Below, one piece after another: positions 18,392 to 27,830 of a stretch of DNA of 64,000 bases; the stretch's first letter is position 1; every line of letters begins with the position of its first letter. The stretch comes from Olivibacter sp. XZL3 (GTDB lineage Bacteria > Bacteroidota > Bacteroidia > Sphingobacteriales > Sphingobacteriaceae), in NCBI RefSeq assembly GCF_004368405.1, contig NZ_SBJH01000109.1, positions 1 through 64,000 of the forward strand, read 5' to 3'. The notes under the pieces were generated by a model. The model was not told where the DNA came from. It did no database searches and saw nothing but the letters and a program-made list of their open reading frames with translations. The position numbers and the translations under genes are program-made.

Positions 18392-19381
18392 ATGTTATAC
18401 AATCCCTTTCAGAAATTTACCTTCGATAATAAAACTTGCTTTTTAAGCGGGCAATCATTGACCTCTCCCGAGGAGCAAATACAAGTGTTCCCCTCTTGGT
18501 TGATGCAGCACTATCATCTAGAGGACAAGCCCTTTAAGCTACTTGATGAAAGTATCACTACCTACAAAAAGCTCAAAGTTCCTTGTTCTGTTGATACTTC
18601 CAATAAACTGGAAGCCTTTGAAGAGGAAATAAGGGCTGCATTTTTGGAGGGCTATCGGGCGGTTGCCAAGCTAGATAAGCAATTGTTGTTTCAATGGATT
18701 GGTAAGTTGCTTTATGGTATCGTCTTTAACGAGATACAGATAGGTATCAGCCAGCAGTTCATGAGCGGCGAGGCGATGAATTTTTCGCAGGTCCTGGCTA
18801 AGAAGTTCACGAATCTACATGTTATGTTGCAGTCGTTGATCAGGCCTATGGAATTCGAAAACAGTTTGCCCTTTAGTATCAATGTCTTTGAAATCGATAC
18901 GCCCGAAGACACCTTCAATTATCGGGACGAAATTAACACCCTGGTTTTCTCTTTGCGCATGAAAGATTTCGGCATTGTAGCTTGCCTTCAAGATAATGGG
19001 GCCAATAACCGCTACCACGATGCTAAACTTCAGTTAGTAGCTGGAAAAAAATTACATCCTATACAATTTGAAGAAATCTGCGGCCTGTTCTTTTATTCTG
19101 CTTATCTATTCAATCGATTACCAGAATATGCTATAATGCCCACAGAAGAAGCCATCTATATAGACCCCATGCCACTGGCAGGTACAGATACCCGCCCCAT
19201 TTTTGACACTTTCCAGGTAAAGACGTTCGGTCAGGTTCTTGAAAATTTTTGGAAGCCATGGGGCTATACCCTGTTTGAAATCATTAAGGATCCGGAACAC
19301 CCGATGACATTTCTGACAGACCAAGACGGGAATTTCCGCCAAAGCGATACCATTGATTTGCCGAACAAATACGAAAATTAG
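18392..19381 (+). CDS. Conserved hypothetical protein, function unknown
   Basis: I do not recognise a named family. The 329-residue product has no signal peptide or clear membrane segment. It opens with a possible zinc-knuckle-like or structural CFLSGQSL at residues 16-23, has a helical middle (EEIRAAFLEGYRAVAKLDKQLLFQWIGKLLYGIVFNE region) and an alpha/beta C-terminal half. Composition and codon use look like its neighbours. Its stop overlaps the stop of the convergent rhomboid gene by four bases. The full length and the clean frame favour a real gene. Confidence 0.7.
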   Translation: MLYNPFQKFTFDNKTCFLSGQSLTSPEEQIQVFPSWLMQHYHLEDKPFKLLDESITTYKKLKVPCSVDTSNKLEAFEEEIRAAFLEGYRAVAKLDKQLLFQWIGKLLYGIVFNEIQIGISQQFMSGEAMNFSQVLAKKFTNLHVMLQSLIRPMEFENSLPFSINVFEIDTPEDTFNYRDEINTLVFSLRMKDFGIVACLQDNGANNRYHDAKLQLVAGKKLHPIQFEEICGLFFYSAYLFNRLPEYAIMPTEEAIYIDPMPLAGTDTRPIFDTFQVKTFGQVLENFWKPWGYTLFEIIKDPEHPMTFLTDQDGNFRQSDTIDLPNKYEN

Positions 19382-20010
19382 CTGACGAGCTGCCCTACAG
19401 CGCTAAAGAAATGACCAATCACCTGCGGATACAATAGAACGGTCACGACGACACCGACAACCGCGCCATAAAAATGGGCATCGTGGTTAATGCTATCGCG
19501 GCTCGCCCGGGCTGCCCAAACACAGTAAATAAGGAATAAAGGGCCAAAGATTACTGCGGGAATTGGAATAAAAAATACACCTATGTAAGAGGTAGGCTGG
19601 AAAAGTATTGCACTGAAGAGGACGCCACATATAGCACCAGAGGCTCCAAGGCTATAGTAATGATAATTGTCTTTCTGCTTTAGAATGGTCGTTACATCAC
19701 TGATAATCAAACTCAATAGATAAATCAATGCGAACTGTATGTGCCCCCAACTACTGATTGATGCCAATATTCTTTCTAGCTGAAAACCGAAAAAAGAAAA
19801 GGTGAACATATTAAAAAACAAGTGCATCCAATCTCGATGGATCATACCGCTTGTAAGTAAGGTGTATATCCGTCCTCCCCTACTTATACTATAAGGATGT
19901 AGCATAAACCGCTCAAGAACACCCTGATTTGAAAAAGCGTAGATACTAGTAATAAGCGTAAAAATAAAAATGAGACTGGCTACGGGCGTCTCGACAATAT
20001 AACTCTCCAT
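19378..20010 (-). CDS. Rhomboid family intramembrane serine protease
   Basis: A 210-residue multi-pass membrane protein with the rhomboid catalytic motif GASGAICG (nucleophile serine in the fourth conserved segment) and a partner histidine in the last helix (HDAHFYGAVVG). The HRDWMHLFFNMFTF segment matches the conserved L1/TM2 HxxxN region. It would cleave membrane-bound substrates near the bilayer; the substrate is unknown. It converges with the preceding hypothetical gene. Confidence 0.9.
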   Translation of the reverse strand: MESYIVETPVASLIFIFTLITSIYAFSNQGVLERFMLHPYSISRGGRIYTLLTSGMIHRDWMHLFFNMFTFSFFGFQLERILASISSWGHIQFALIYLLSLIISDVTTILKQKDNYHYYSLGASGAICGVLFSAILFQPTSYIGVFFIPIPAVIFGPLFLIYCVWAARASRDSINHDAHFYGAVVGVVVTVLLYPQVIGHFFSAVGQLVS

Positions 20011-20055
20011 ACGTTGAATAATAGGGTTGAAAGTACTAAAAAAAGCGCTATTAAG

Positions 20056-21126
20056 CTAGAATAATCCCAATTGTTTTCCTTTTGCCGGGACAAAAAGGTC
20101 TGTGCGTAATTCCGTTAATTTATTTTCGCCCATAAAGCGCAGTGCAGCGAGCTTAAATAATTGATGTAAGCTGTCGGCCAGCCGCCCCTCTCCTTTAATC
20201 CGTCGGCCGAATTGGCTGTCATTTAAATTGCCCCCATGGCAAGCGGCGATACCGTGCAGGATTTTCTCCGCCCTATCAGGATAAGCTTTATAAACCCAAT
20301 CTTTAAACAGCTCAGCGATAGCTCCATTAAGTCTTACAATAGTGAAAGAAGCAGCTTTTGCGCCATGCTTTGCCGCCTGCTCGATGAGTGCAGGCATTTC
20401 ATCGCTATTCAATCCCGGCACAATGGGCGCACACATTAACATCACCGGTATCCCAGCCTCACTCAGCTGCCTGATCACCTTTAACCTGCCAACAGCGGTA
20501 ACGGTTCGAGGTTCCATCTTCTGTCTTAACTCTTCGTTCAAAGAGTTAATGGTGACGGCAACATGAACGAGCTGCAACTTTGCCAATTCACGCAAAATAT
20601 CTAAATCTCTAAGTATTAAGTTGTTTTTGCTGATGATAGACACCGGATGCTTATACTTGAGAAAGACCTGAAGGAGCGATCGCGTGAGTTTAAGCTTCCG
20701 CTCGAGCGGCTGATAACAGTCGGTATTGCCCGAAAGCATAATTGTTGAAGGGACGTATCCCTTCTTATTAAATTCCTCTTCCAAAAGAACGGCACAATTC
20801 CGTTTAACAATAATTTTTCTTTCAAAATCCAGGCCCGCACTATATCCCCAATACTCGTGTGCATTCCGGGCATAACAGTAAATGCAGCCATGCTCGCATC
20901 CCTGATAGGGATTTATAGACCGCATAAAGCGCAAGTCAGGACTATCGCTCTCGCTAATAATTCGCTTAGGGCTCGATTCGATCACTTGCGTAGCCGTGTT
21001 CTCCAAAAAAGGTTCATCGAGACCTTCAATATGCTCACACACGTATTTGTTCTTGAAGAACTTATTATGTGTGTTAATCTGAGCCCCCCTACCCTTGAAA
21101 TACTCCTCGTTTTGCATCGTATCCAT
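20056..21126 (-). CDS. PA0069/Rv2578c-family radical SAM protein (SplB-like)
   Basis: Radical SAM enzyme related to spore photoproduct lyase by family. The 356-residue protein has Cys77, Cys81 and Cys84 in GCEHGCIYCYAR, an extended N-terminus with SPKRIISESDSPDLRFMRSINPYQGCEHG, and a C-terminal segment matching this uncharacterised family. The reaction is unknown; in Bacteroidota such genes often sit among DNA damage-response genes, but none is adjacent here. An exact -7 box and a 17-base perfect palindrome lie directly upstream, so it is probably under a dedicated repressor. A second Met at codon 4 (21117) could be the real start. Confidence 0.85.
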   Translation of the reverse strand: MDTMQNEEYFKGRGAQINTHNKFFKNKYVCEHIEGLDEPFLENTATQVIESSPKRIISESDSPDLRFMRSINPYQGCEHGCIYCYARNAHEYWGYSAGLDFERKIIVKRNCAVLLEEEFNKKGYVPSTIMLSGNTDCYQPLERKLKLTRSLLQVFLKYKHPVSIISKNNLILRDLDILRELAKLQLVHVAVTINSLNEELRQKMEPRTVTAVGRLKVIRQLSEAGIPVMLMCAPIVPGLNSDEMPALIEQAAKHGAKAASFTIVRLNGAIAELFKDWVYKAYPDRAEKILHGIAACHGGNLNDSQFGRRIKGEGRLADSLHQLFKLAALRFMGENKLTELRTDLFVPAKGKQLGLF

Positions 21127-21130
21127 AAAA

Positions 21131-21138
21131 CAAATATA
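21131..21138 (-). promoter_or_regulatory. -7 box of the radical SAM gene
   Basis: On the minus strand this reads TATATTTG, an exact match to TAnnTTTG. Transcription would start at about 21124-21126, at or just before the coding start. The palindrome next to it covers the region where the -33 element would lie. Confidence 0.6.
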
Positions 21139-21175
21139 ACTAATTTTATTAGTAATAATACTAATAAAATTAGTT
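21138..21175. promoter_or_regulatory. Operator-like 17-bp perfect palindrome
   Basis: Two perfectly complementary 17-base arms, aactaattttattagta (21138-21154) and its inverse tactaataaaattagtt (21159-21175), flank a four-base spacer. The dyad touches the -7 box and covers the -33 position of the radical SAM gene, as expected of a repressor site. It lacks a T-run and GC content, so it is not a terminator. The regulator is not encoded in the window. Confidence 0.7.
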
Positions 21176-21237
21176 GTACAGCATTCCTTTCTGAATAAAT
21201 TGATGTCTATTATTGGAAACTGCTTCGCAGCGAAATG

Positions 21238-21885
21238 TTAGGCTCCGAGCGTATCGTCCAAGAGCAGCAGATATAGCTGCTTAGGTCCATGCGCACCTAA
21301 CACCAAGGTCTTCTCGATGTCTGCGGTTCTGCTAGGGCCTGTAATGGTACTGATCATGGTTGGCAGCTCCTGGCCATACCTGCCCTTGATTACTTCAAAT
21401 CCGTCTTTTAAATCCATTACCAATTGCGATGTATAGGCGATTACAACATGCACATGCGGATAAATACTAAGCCTTCGTCCAGCAAAGCTGGCGTTACTCA
21501 CCATAATACTGCCCGACCGCGCAATGAGCGCTTCGCATTTGGTTATACCCATCTCGGCTTTTTGAAATTCGGCATCGCCCCTAAAGTAGGGAAACTCGTA
21601 ACGATCCAGCATGGTCTGAATTTCATCTTCCCAAGCGTAAATCCGCTTTACATCCTCCGTTTCAGTAATAGCAAGTAAGCTTTCTATCAATTGAAGTTCA
21701 TCTTCACAAAAAATAAAGTTCCCTGCGATTGCCGTAAAATTCTGTGCAAATACTATCTCGATCGGCTCGCTTGCTTCTTTATAAAGAGGCACCTCTTCTA
21801 AATTGGGATAGGGATTATCGCGCTTCAACAGCAATGCTTTCCGTATTTTCTTCAATAATCTTTCCTTCGCAGTAGCTTCTTGCAT
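21238..21885 (-). CDS. LUD domain protein (LutC-like)
   Basis: LutC/YkgG-type LUD protein, a family linked to lactate utilisation but often of unknown role when alone. With the ATG at 21885 the product is 215 residues beginning MQEATAKERLLKKIRKALL, the usual start; an upstream start at 21963 would run into the ftsH terminator. Conserved features are ALIARSGSIMVSN, YPHVHVVIA and ISTITGPSRTADIEKTLVLGAHGPK. No LutA or LutB genes are present. It follows ftsH on the same strand, after a strong terminator. Confidence 0.88.
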   Translation of the reverse strand: MQEATAKERLLKKIRKALLLKRDNPYPNLEEVPLYKEASEPIEIVFAQNFTAIAGNFIFCEDELQLIESLLAITETEDVKRIYAWEDEIQTMLDRYEFPYFRGDAEFQKAEMGITKCEALIARSGSIMVSNASFAGRRLSIYPHVHVVIAYTSQLVMDLKDGFEVIKGRYGQELPTMISTITGPSRTADIEKTLVLGAHGPKQLYLLLLDDTLGA

Positions 21886-21974
21886 AATCGTTCTATTTAC
21901 TGTGCAATTTATAAGTTTTTTATTAAAAGGCACTGTTCGAGTAAGCTTACCCTGGTTAAGCAAAGCTTAAAAAA

Positions 21975-22004
21975 AGAGGCGCTACCTTTACAAGCTGCGC
22001 CTCT
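21975..22004 (-). terminator. Rho-independent terminator of ftsH
   Basis: Perfect 8-bp stem agaggcgc/gcgcctct with a 14-base loop, followed on the minus strand by a run of Ts. It lies between the ftsH stop and the LUD gene. Confidence 0.85.
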
Positions 22005-22033
22005 GTTTATTTTCTTAAAAAACCTATTGGAAA

Positions 22034-24157
22034 TTACTCAGCAGCATCAGCTGCACTTTTATCATCGGACGACTTACTTTTTTCAAAAGTTCCGGAATTG
22101 TCTCCCACGCCTTCATGCATAAGCCCTTCCGCAGCCTTCCTTTGATCTGAAGAACCCTCATCGCCGTTTACGAATTCATCATAAGTAGTACGATGGTCAA
22201 AAGGTCTCTTACCTAAAATTTCCTCCAAATCCGATTGGAACAAGATTTCCTTTTCCAGTAGCTTTTCAGCTAAAGCCTTCAAGCCCTCTGCTTTTTCGCT
22301 AAGCAATTGTCTTGTTTTTTCGTAGACGTCACTGATCAATTTGCGAACTTCTTCATCAATAAGTTCGGCAGTTTTTTCCGAGTAAGGCTTTTGAAACTGC
22401 GACTCCTGGCTATCGTTGAAAGATATGTTACCGACCTTACCGTTCATACCATATACGGCAACCATTGCATAAGCCAATTTGGTGATCCGCTCCAAGTCAT
22501 TCTGTGCTCCTGTCGAAATTTTTCCGAAAGTGAGGTCTTCAGCCACCCGACCACCCATGGTCATACACATGCCGTCGATTAACTGTTCGGTGGTGTATAA
22601 GAATTGCTCTTTTGGTAAATATTGCGCGTAACCCAGCGCTGCCACACCTCTTGGAACAATGGACACCTTCACCAACGGATCCGCGTGTTCTAAAAACCAG
22701 CCAGCAATGGCATGCCCGGCCTCATGATAGGCAACAATGCGTTTTTCCTCCGGAGAGATGATTTTGTTCTTCTTCTCCAAGCCACCGATCACGCGGTCGA
22801 TTGCGTCTTGGAAATCCTGCATATCAACCGACTCCTTATTCTTGCGGGCGGCTATAAGCGCGGCCTCATTACAGACATTGGCGATTTCAGCACCGGCAAA
22901 TCCCGGAGTTTGGGCGGACAGCTTTTTGGCTTCGACATCCGCAGCCAACTTAATCGGCTTCAAATGCACCTTAAATATCTGTTCCCGTCCTACCAAGTCC
23001 GGCTTGTCTATCGAAATCTGTCTATCAAAACGTCCAGGCCTTAAGAGCGCCGAGTCCAACACATCCGGGCGGTTGGTAGCAGCCAATATAATGATACCTG
23101 AATCGGTTCCAAAGCCGTCCATCTCTACCAATAATTGGTTCAGCGTGTTTTCTCTTTCATCGTTTCCACCGACAATGTTGTTTTTTCCACGGGCCCGCCC
23201 GATAGCGTCAATTTCATCAATGAAGATAATACAAGGCGCTTTGTCTTTAGCCTGCTTAAATAAGTCACGCACCCGGGAAGCCCCAACCCCTACAAACATT
23301 TCAACAAAATCAGAACCGGATAAAGAGAAAAAAGGCACTTGCGCTTCTCCGGCTACCGCTTTTGCCAATAAGGTCTTACCTGTACCGGGAGAACCTACGA
23401 GCAAGGCACCTTTCGGTATCTTTCCGCCAAGGTTCGTATATTTCTTTGGATTTCTCAAGAAGTCTACAATTTCCATGACCTCTTGCTTCGCCTCTTCGAG
23501 CCCAGCGACATCATTAAAGGTAATATTCACTTGCGATTCTTTATCAAAGAGTTGCGCTTTCGACTTACCAATATTAAAAATCTGTCCACCAGCTCCGCCA
23601 GCACCACCGCCCATCCGGCGCATGATAAATACCCAGAACAAAATAACAAGTCCTAAAGGCAGAATAATGGAAAGCAACCAACCGGTCCACGGACTATTTC
23701 GCTCTTCCAGCGTAACACTTACGCGTTCGTTTTCAGGAACGCCCTGCTGTGCCGCATTTAACTTGCGCTCCAAGGCGTCAAAGGATCCATCTTGAAAAAA
23801 GTATTGAGGGCCAGCATTACCGGTAGAAAGGTTAAGGCCATTATTTTTGGCCCTTACATCTTTATACTTTTCCTCACTGAGCCTATCCTTCTTTATATAG
23901 ACCTCAACGCCAATCAATTCATTTCGTTTATACGCTACCAGTTTTTCTACATCACCTTCCTTTAACATAGTTGATTCAAAGCGCTGATAGGTAATTTCTT
24001 TTGCACTCTCTCCTGTAAATACGTATTGGAGCGCAATAAAACCCAATATCATGGCGATCCATAGCCACATAATATTGAATTTCGGAGGTTTAGGGCTGAT
24101 TTTCTTCCCCGGAACTTTCTTTATTTTCCCAGGTTGATTTGACATATTATCTTTCAT
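22034..24157 (-). CDS. ftsH: ATP-dependent zinc metalloprotease FtsH
   Basis: Membrane-anchored AAA+ protease that degrades misfolded membrane and regulatory proteins. The 707-residue product has two N-terminal membrane segments (about 28-47 and 157-177) flanking a periplasmic domain, Walker A GSPGTGKT, Walker [12 protein letters not shown], the second region of homology ([15 protein letters not shown]) and the zinc site HEAGH. The C-terminal tail is acidic and serine-rich. A second Met at codon 5 is possible. rsfS lies 38 bases upstream on the same strand, so the two are probably co-transcribed. Confidence 0.97.
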   Translation of the reverse strand: MKDNMSNQPGKIKKVPGKKISPKPPKFNIMWLWIAMILGFIALQYVFTGESAKEITYQRFESTMLKEGDVEKLVAYKRNELIGVEVYIKKDRLSEEKYKDVRAKNNGLNLSTGNAGPQYFFQDGSFDALERKLNAAQQGVPENERVSVTLEERNSPWTGWLLSIILPLGLVILFWVFIMRRMGGGAGGAGGQIFNIGKSKAQLFDKESQVNITFNDVAGLEEAKQEVMEIVDFLRNPKKYTNLGGKIPKGALLVGSPGTGKTLLAKAVAGEAQVPFFSLSGSDFVEMFVGVGASRVRDLFKQAKDKAPCIIFIDEIDAIGRARGKNNIVGGNDERENTLNQLLVEMDGFGTDSGIIILAATNRPDVLDSALLRPGRFDRQISIDKPDLVGREQIFKVHLKPIKLAADVEAKKLSAQTPGFAGAEIANVCNEAALIAARKNKESVDMQDFQDAIDRVIGGLEKKNKIISPEEKRIVAYHEAGHAIAGWFLEHADPLVKVSIVPRGVAALGYAQYLPKEQFLYTTEQLIDGMCMTMGGRVAEDLTFGKISTGAQNDLERITKLAYAMVAVYGMNGKVGNISFNDSQESQFQKPYSEKTAELIDEEVRKLISDVYEKTRQLLSEKAEGLKALAEKLLEKEILFQSDLEEILGKRPFDHRTTYDEFVNGDEGSSDQRKAAEGLMHEGVGDNSGTFEKSKSSDDKSAADAAE

Positions 24158-24195
24158 AAATTGTTTATCCTCTTTGTTTATTTAGCGTGCGACAC

Positions 24196-24570
24196 CTATG
24201 CACTTTGAAAATACTTAAGCTCTGCATCACCCCATAGGTCTTCAATCGCGTAAAATTGCCTTTTATCCGTCTTGAAGATATGTACAACTACATCTATATA
24301 ATCTAACAAAATCCACTCAGCATGATCTATCCCTTCTTTTCGCCAAGGATCCTGCTTAATCGATTTATACACTTCCTCTTCCACACTCTTCGCTATTGCC
24401 CGCACTTGGGTCGTCGATTCGGCATGACATATTACAAAATAATCAGAAACAGAGCTATAAACATTCTGGAGGTCTAATCTAACTATTTCATTACCCTTCT
24501 TCTCTTGGATACCGTGTATTATAACTTCCGAGAGATGAGTGGATTCTTTAACCTTTTTACTTTTTACCAT
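24196..24570 (-). CDS. rsfS: Ribosomal silencing factor RsfS
   Basis: Binds ribosomal protein L14 and blocks 30S-50S joining under nutrient stress. The 124-residue protein has the family core LDLQNVYSSVSDYFVICHAESTTQVRAIA and WILLDYIDVVVHIF...REFY-like RQFYAIEDLWGDAE. It precedes ftsH as in many Bacteroidota. The gene begins divergently from birA, with their promoters packed together in a few tens of bases. Confidence 0.93.
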   Translation of the reverse strand: MVKSKKVKESTHLSEVIIHGIQEKKGNEIVRLDLQNVYSSVSDYFVICHAESTTQVRAIAKSVEEEVYKSIKQDPWRKEGIDHAEWILLDYIDVVVHIFKTDKRQFYAIEDLWGDAELKYFQSA

Positions 24571-24580
24571 TAAAAAATTT

Positions 24581-24588
24581 TAGTTTTG
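24581..24588 (+). promoter_or_regulatory. Candidate -7 box of birA
   Basis: TAGTTTTG matches TAnnTTTG exactly. Transcription would start near 24594, downstream of the first in-frame TTG (24586), so that TTG cannot be the start codon if this promoter is real. This supports the TTG at 24619. No clear -33 box is visible. Confidence 0.4.
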
Positions 24589-24618
24589 AACAGTTTTTCA
24601 TTTAATGCCACAAAGACT

Positions 24619-25380
24619 TTGCAAAGTAACACTTTTTTGGGACTTATTGTTGGAGAAAATATTATTACTCTACAACGGGTAAGTTCGACTAATGATTATC
24701 TTAAATCTAACCTGTCAAATTCTACGCCATATAGTGAAGGAACTGTAATAATGGCAGTAGAGCAATACGCCGGAAAAGGGCAGGCCGGCAATGTTTGGCG
24801 CAGCGAACCGGGAAAAAACTTAACTTGCAGCATCCTATTGAACCCTGGTTTTCTTTCACCAAAAGATCAATTCAACCTGAACATTGCAGTCAGCTTGGCG
24901 ATAATTGATACGCTCAGACCGATACTTGGAGGAGACCTTCGTATAAAATGGCCTAACGACATTTACTTCCTGGACAAAAAAATCGGTGGGATCCTAATAG
25001 AAAACATACTCCGCGGAATGACTTGGAAACATGCCATTATCGGCTTAGCAATAAATGTCAACCAGACCGATTTTGATAATCACCACGCAAAGGCTTCCTC
25101 TCTTAAACAACTTTTAGGTCGGGACTTCGACATTAACGAACTGCTATCCTCCTTATGTCTGCAGCTAAGCATTGAGTACGAACTCCTTAAACATGGAAAC
25201 GCGGAGCAAAGGCCTCGGTATAAACGCGATCTATATCGCTTAGGACAACGTGCCAACTTTATGGTAGGGGATCAATGTAAGAACGGCACCGTTCTTGACA
25301 TCAGTAGAGAAGGGAAATTAGTAGTGGATTTTGACGGACAGCTGACAGAGTTCGGCATTAAGGAAATCGCCTTCCTTTGA
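24619..25380 (+). CDS. birA: Biotin--[acetyl-CoA-carboxylase] ligase
   Basis: Attaches biotin to the carboxyl carrier protein. Core motifs are the substrate-binding SSTNDYLK, the GKGQAGNVWRSEPGKNL loop (here AGKGQ for GRGQ) and KWPNDIYFLDKKIGGILIE. There is no N-terminal DNA-binding domain, so it is not a biotin repressor. No ATG lies upstream of the conserved core; I choose the TTG at 24619 (253 residues) because related proteins as I remember them begin with a residue pattern like QxNTFxGLxVG, and because a -7 box lies at 24581. TTG at 24586 is the alternative. Confidence 0.9.
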   Translation: MQSNTFLGLIVGENIITLQRVSSTNDYLKSNLSNSTPYSEGTVIMAVEQYAGKGQAGNVWRSEPGKNLTCSILLNPGFLSPKDQFNLNIAVSLAIIDTLRPILGGDLRIKWPNDIYFLDKKIGGILIENILRGMTWKHAIIGLAINVNQTDFDNHHAKASSLKQLLGRDFDINELLSSLCLQLSIEYELLKHGNAEQRPRYKRDLYRLGQRANFMVGDQCKNGTVLDISREGKLVVDFDGQLTEFGIKEIAFL

Positions 25381-25574
25381 ACGTTCCTGACAACTATGCA
25401 GAAGAATGTATTAAAAGCTGACGGAGATGCCAAGGGATTTGATGCACTTCGCGTTGCATAATCCTTTCCTTTTCTATATGTTTGCAAGATTCTTAGCCAA
25501 ATGACGACGACGCTGTTCACTATAGATTAAACCTTTTTGACAGTTGGCGTCTAAATAGTCAAATTAGTATTAGA

Positions 25575-26024
25575 ATGAAAAAATTCACTGCATTTTTAGC
25601 AATCTTGATTTTCAGCACCTTGGCGGCATCCGCACAAATTAAGACCCCAGTAAAATGGGCTTACGCTGCGAAGAAAATAAACAATAACGAGGCGGTACTT
25701 CTTATAAAAGCGACCATCGACAAAGGATGGCACATTTACTCGCAGAACCTAAAGCCGGGAGGGCCCGTACCTACCAGTTTCACTTTTTCCAAATCTTCGG
25801 ATTATACTCCGGTCGGTAAAACCGCTGAACCGAAAGGCATAAGCCATTTTGAGAAAGTGTTCGATATGGACGTTATATATTTCGAAAATGAGGTTGTTTT
25901 TCAACAGAAAATCAAGTTAAATAAAGCAACTACTTCTGTAAAAGGAACGGTAGAATTTATGGTTTGCAACGACAAGGAATGCTTGCCTCCTGACGAAGTG
26001 GACTTCACTATTCCGATAAAATAA
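25575..26024 (+). CDS. Secreted DsbD N-terminal-domain protein
   Basis: A 149-residue exported protein with a signal peptide (about residues 1-20, ending SAQ). The rest matches the periplasmic N-terminal domain of thiol:disulfide interchange protein DsbD, including GWHIYSQNL and the two cysteines in MVCNDKECLPPDEV. It lies 98 bases before the gene for the membrane and thioredoxin parts, so the DsbD domains are split between two genes. Together they would carry electrons from cytoplasmic thioredoxin to periplasmic substrates. Confidence 0.85.
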   Translation: MKKFTAFLAILIFSTLAASAQIKTPVKWAYAAKKINNNEAVLLIKATIDKGWHIYSQNLKPGGPVPTSFTFSKSSDYTPVGKTAEPKGISHFEKVFDMDVIYFENEVVFQQKIKLNKATTSVKGTVEFMVCNDKECLPPDEVDFTIPIK

Positions 26025-26122
26025 TAAGGAGCAACGCCCCGCGCTTTATTACAATAAGGAGACCCGGAAATTGACGGCGTGTCAAGAATAATTACTAATT
26101 TCACGCCTTCAAACTAAAACTG

Positions 26123-27796
26123 ATGTATAGAAAATTCGTAATAATTCCATTAATAAGTATTTTCTTCAGCTTTTTTGCGAATAGTGCTTCTTCACGTACG
26201 CTACAGGTCGATACTATTTCCTTTGACGATATCGAATTTACTGACATTACCGAAGACACCAGCACAGCTACCGACACCGCTCAGCTCACCACTTCGATAA
26301 AGGCGCCATCCACCGCCGCTTCGACGATAGAAAGCGACGAAGCCACTGTGTCGCTTTGGCAAATATTCATTAACGGTCTGCTCTTTGGTTTCGCAGCTAT
26401 TTTAATGCCCTGTATTTTTCCGATGCTCCCTTTAACGGTCAGCTTTTTCACCAAGCGGGCAGGCTCACGGGCGAAGGCGATTGGGCAAGCGATCGTATAT
26501 GGTTTGTCTATTATCGTCATTTACGTCGGTTTAGGCATGTTGGTTACGATCTTTTTTGGTTCCGACGCATTAAATGCGCTTTCTACCAACGGTATTTTCA
26601 ATTTCTTGTTTTTCCTCTTGCTAGTGGTGTTTGCCGCCTCCTTTTTAGGCGCATTCGAGATTACGCTTCCGAGTTCGTTTGTCAATAAAGTAGACGCCAA
26701 ATCCGATCAGGGAGGCCTTATCGGAATTTTCTTTATGGCTTTTAGCTTAGCTTTGGTTTCGTTTTCCTGTACAGGCCCGCTAATTGGCACGCTGTTGGTT
26801 GATGCGGCATCCAAGGGCGAGCGTTTAGGACCGGCGATCGGTATGTTCGGATTTTCATTGGCTTTAGCGATTCCTTTTGCCCTATTTGCGCTGTTTCCGT
26901 CCTTATTGAAATCACTGCCAAAGTCGGGCGGCTGGTTAAACAGCGTCAAAGTAGTGCTGGGCTTTCTTGAACTGGCTTTTGCCTTAAAGTTCTTGTCGAA
27001 TGTAGATTTGGCCTATCATTGGAATTGGCTGGATCGGGAAGTGTTTTTAGCCCTTTGGATCGTCATATTTGCTTTAATGGGCTTATATTTATTGGGAAAA
27101 ATAAAATTCGCTCACGACAGCGAAGTGCAGCATTTGTCGGTGTTACGTACCTTTTTTGCTATCGCCGTGCTATCTTTTGTTGTGTATCTTATTCCCGGCA
27201 TGTGGGGTGCACCCTTAAAATCAGTGAGTGCATTCTTGCCTCCTAGCGCCACACAAGATTTTGATTTAAGCGCCGGTGTAACGGTTTCTTCCAGCAATAG
27301 CGCGAGCAGTTCAGGCCCAAAGAAATATGCTGAAATCTTTCATGAACGCGGCACCCCAAAAGGCTTTGACCCCTATTACGATTACGAGCAGGCCTTACAA
27401 GTTTCTAAACAGCTAAACAAGCCCGTGTTAATTGACTTTACCGGATGGAACTGTGTTAACTGCCGGAAAATGGAGGCCAATGTCTGGACCGATCCGAAAG
27501 TAAAAAGCCTACTGAATAATGAATTCGTGATGGCAGAATTATTTGTGGACGATAAAACGGCTTTGTCGGAAAGTGAACAATATACTTCTGCTTACAGCAA
27601 GAAGAAAATCAATACGATTGGAAAAAAATGGAGTGATTTTCAAGCGTCAAAATTTAATAGCAACTCTCAGCCATTATACGTTATTGTGGATGGTGACGAA
27701 AATGTACTGGTTCCTCCACAGGGAGCCAATTATGATGTTCAAAATTATATCGAATTTTTGGAGTCTGGTATGAAAGCATACAAAGAGCGCCCATAG
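26123..27796 (+). CDS. DsbD-like membrane protein with C-terminal thioredoxin domain
   Basis: Electron-transfer membrane protein of 557 residues. An N-terminal signal is followed by a linker rich in Ser/Thr, then eight or so membrane helices with the DsbD cysteine motifs MPCIFPMLPL and FSCTGPLIGTLL, then a periplasmic thioredoxin-like domain with CVNC at about 444-447 (FTGWNCVNCRKMEANVW). It lacks the usual DsbD alpha domain, which is encoded by the preceding gene. pfkA starts 34 bases downstream. Confidence 0.92.
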   Translation: MYRKFVIIPLISIFFSFFANSASSRTLQVDTISFDDIEFTDITEDTSTATDTAQLTTSIKAPSTAASTIESDEATVSLWQIFINGLLFGFAAILMPCIFPMLPLTVSFFTKRAGSRAKAIGQAIVYGLSIIVIYVGLGMLVTIFFGSDALNALSTNGIFNFLFFLLLVVFAASFLGAFEITLPSSFVNKVDAKSDQGGLIGIFFMAFSLALVSFSCTGPLIGTLLVDAASKGERLGPAIGMFGFSLALAIPFALFALFPSLLKSLPKSGGWLNSVKVVLGFLELAFALKFLSNVDLAYHWNWLDREVFLALWIVIFALMGLYLLGKIKFAHDSEVQHLSVLRTFFAIAVLSFVVYLIPGMWGAPLKSVSAFLPPSATQDFDLSAGVTVSSSNSASSSGPKKYAEIFHERGTPKGFDPYYDYEQALQVSKQLNKPVLIDFTGWNCVNCRKMEANVWTDPKVKSLLNNEFVMAELFVDDKTALSESEQYTSAYSKKKINTIGKKWSDFQASKFNSNSQPLYVIVDGDENVLVPPQGANYDVQNYIEFLESGMKAYKERP

Positions 27797-27830
27797 TTCC
27801 TAATAATGAATTAAGCTATACATTTACAAT

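Noticed and set aside
22737-23795. A 352-codon open frame antisense to ftsH
   Set aside because: It lies entirely inside the highly conserved ftsH gene on the other strand, shows no family motif, and its composition mirrors the ftsH codon pattern.
24586-24618. Upstream TTG as the start of birA
   Set aside because: It falls inside an exact -7 box, so transcription would begin after it; the added residues are not expected in the family.
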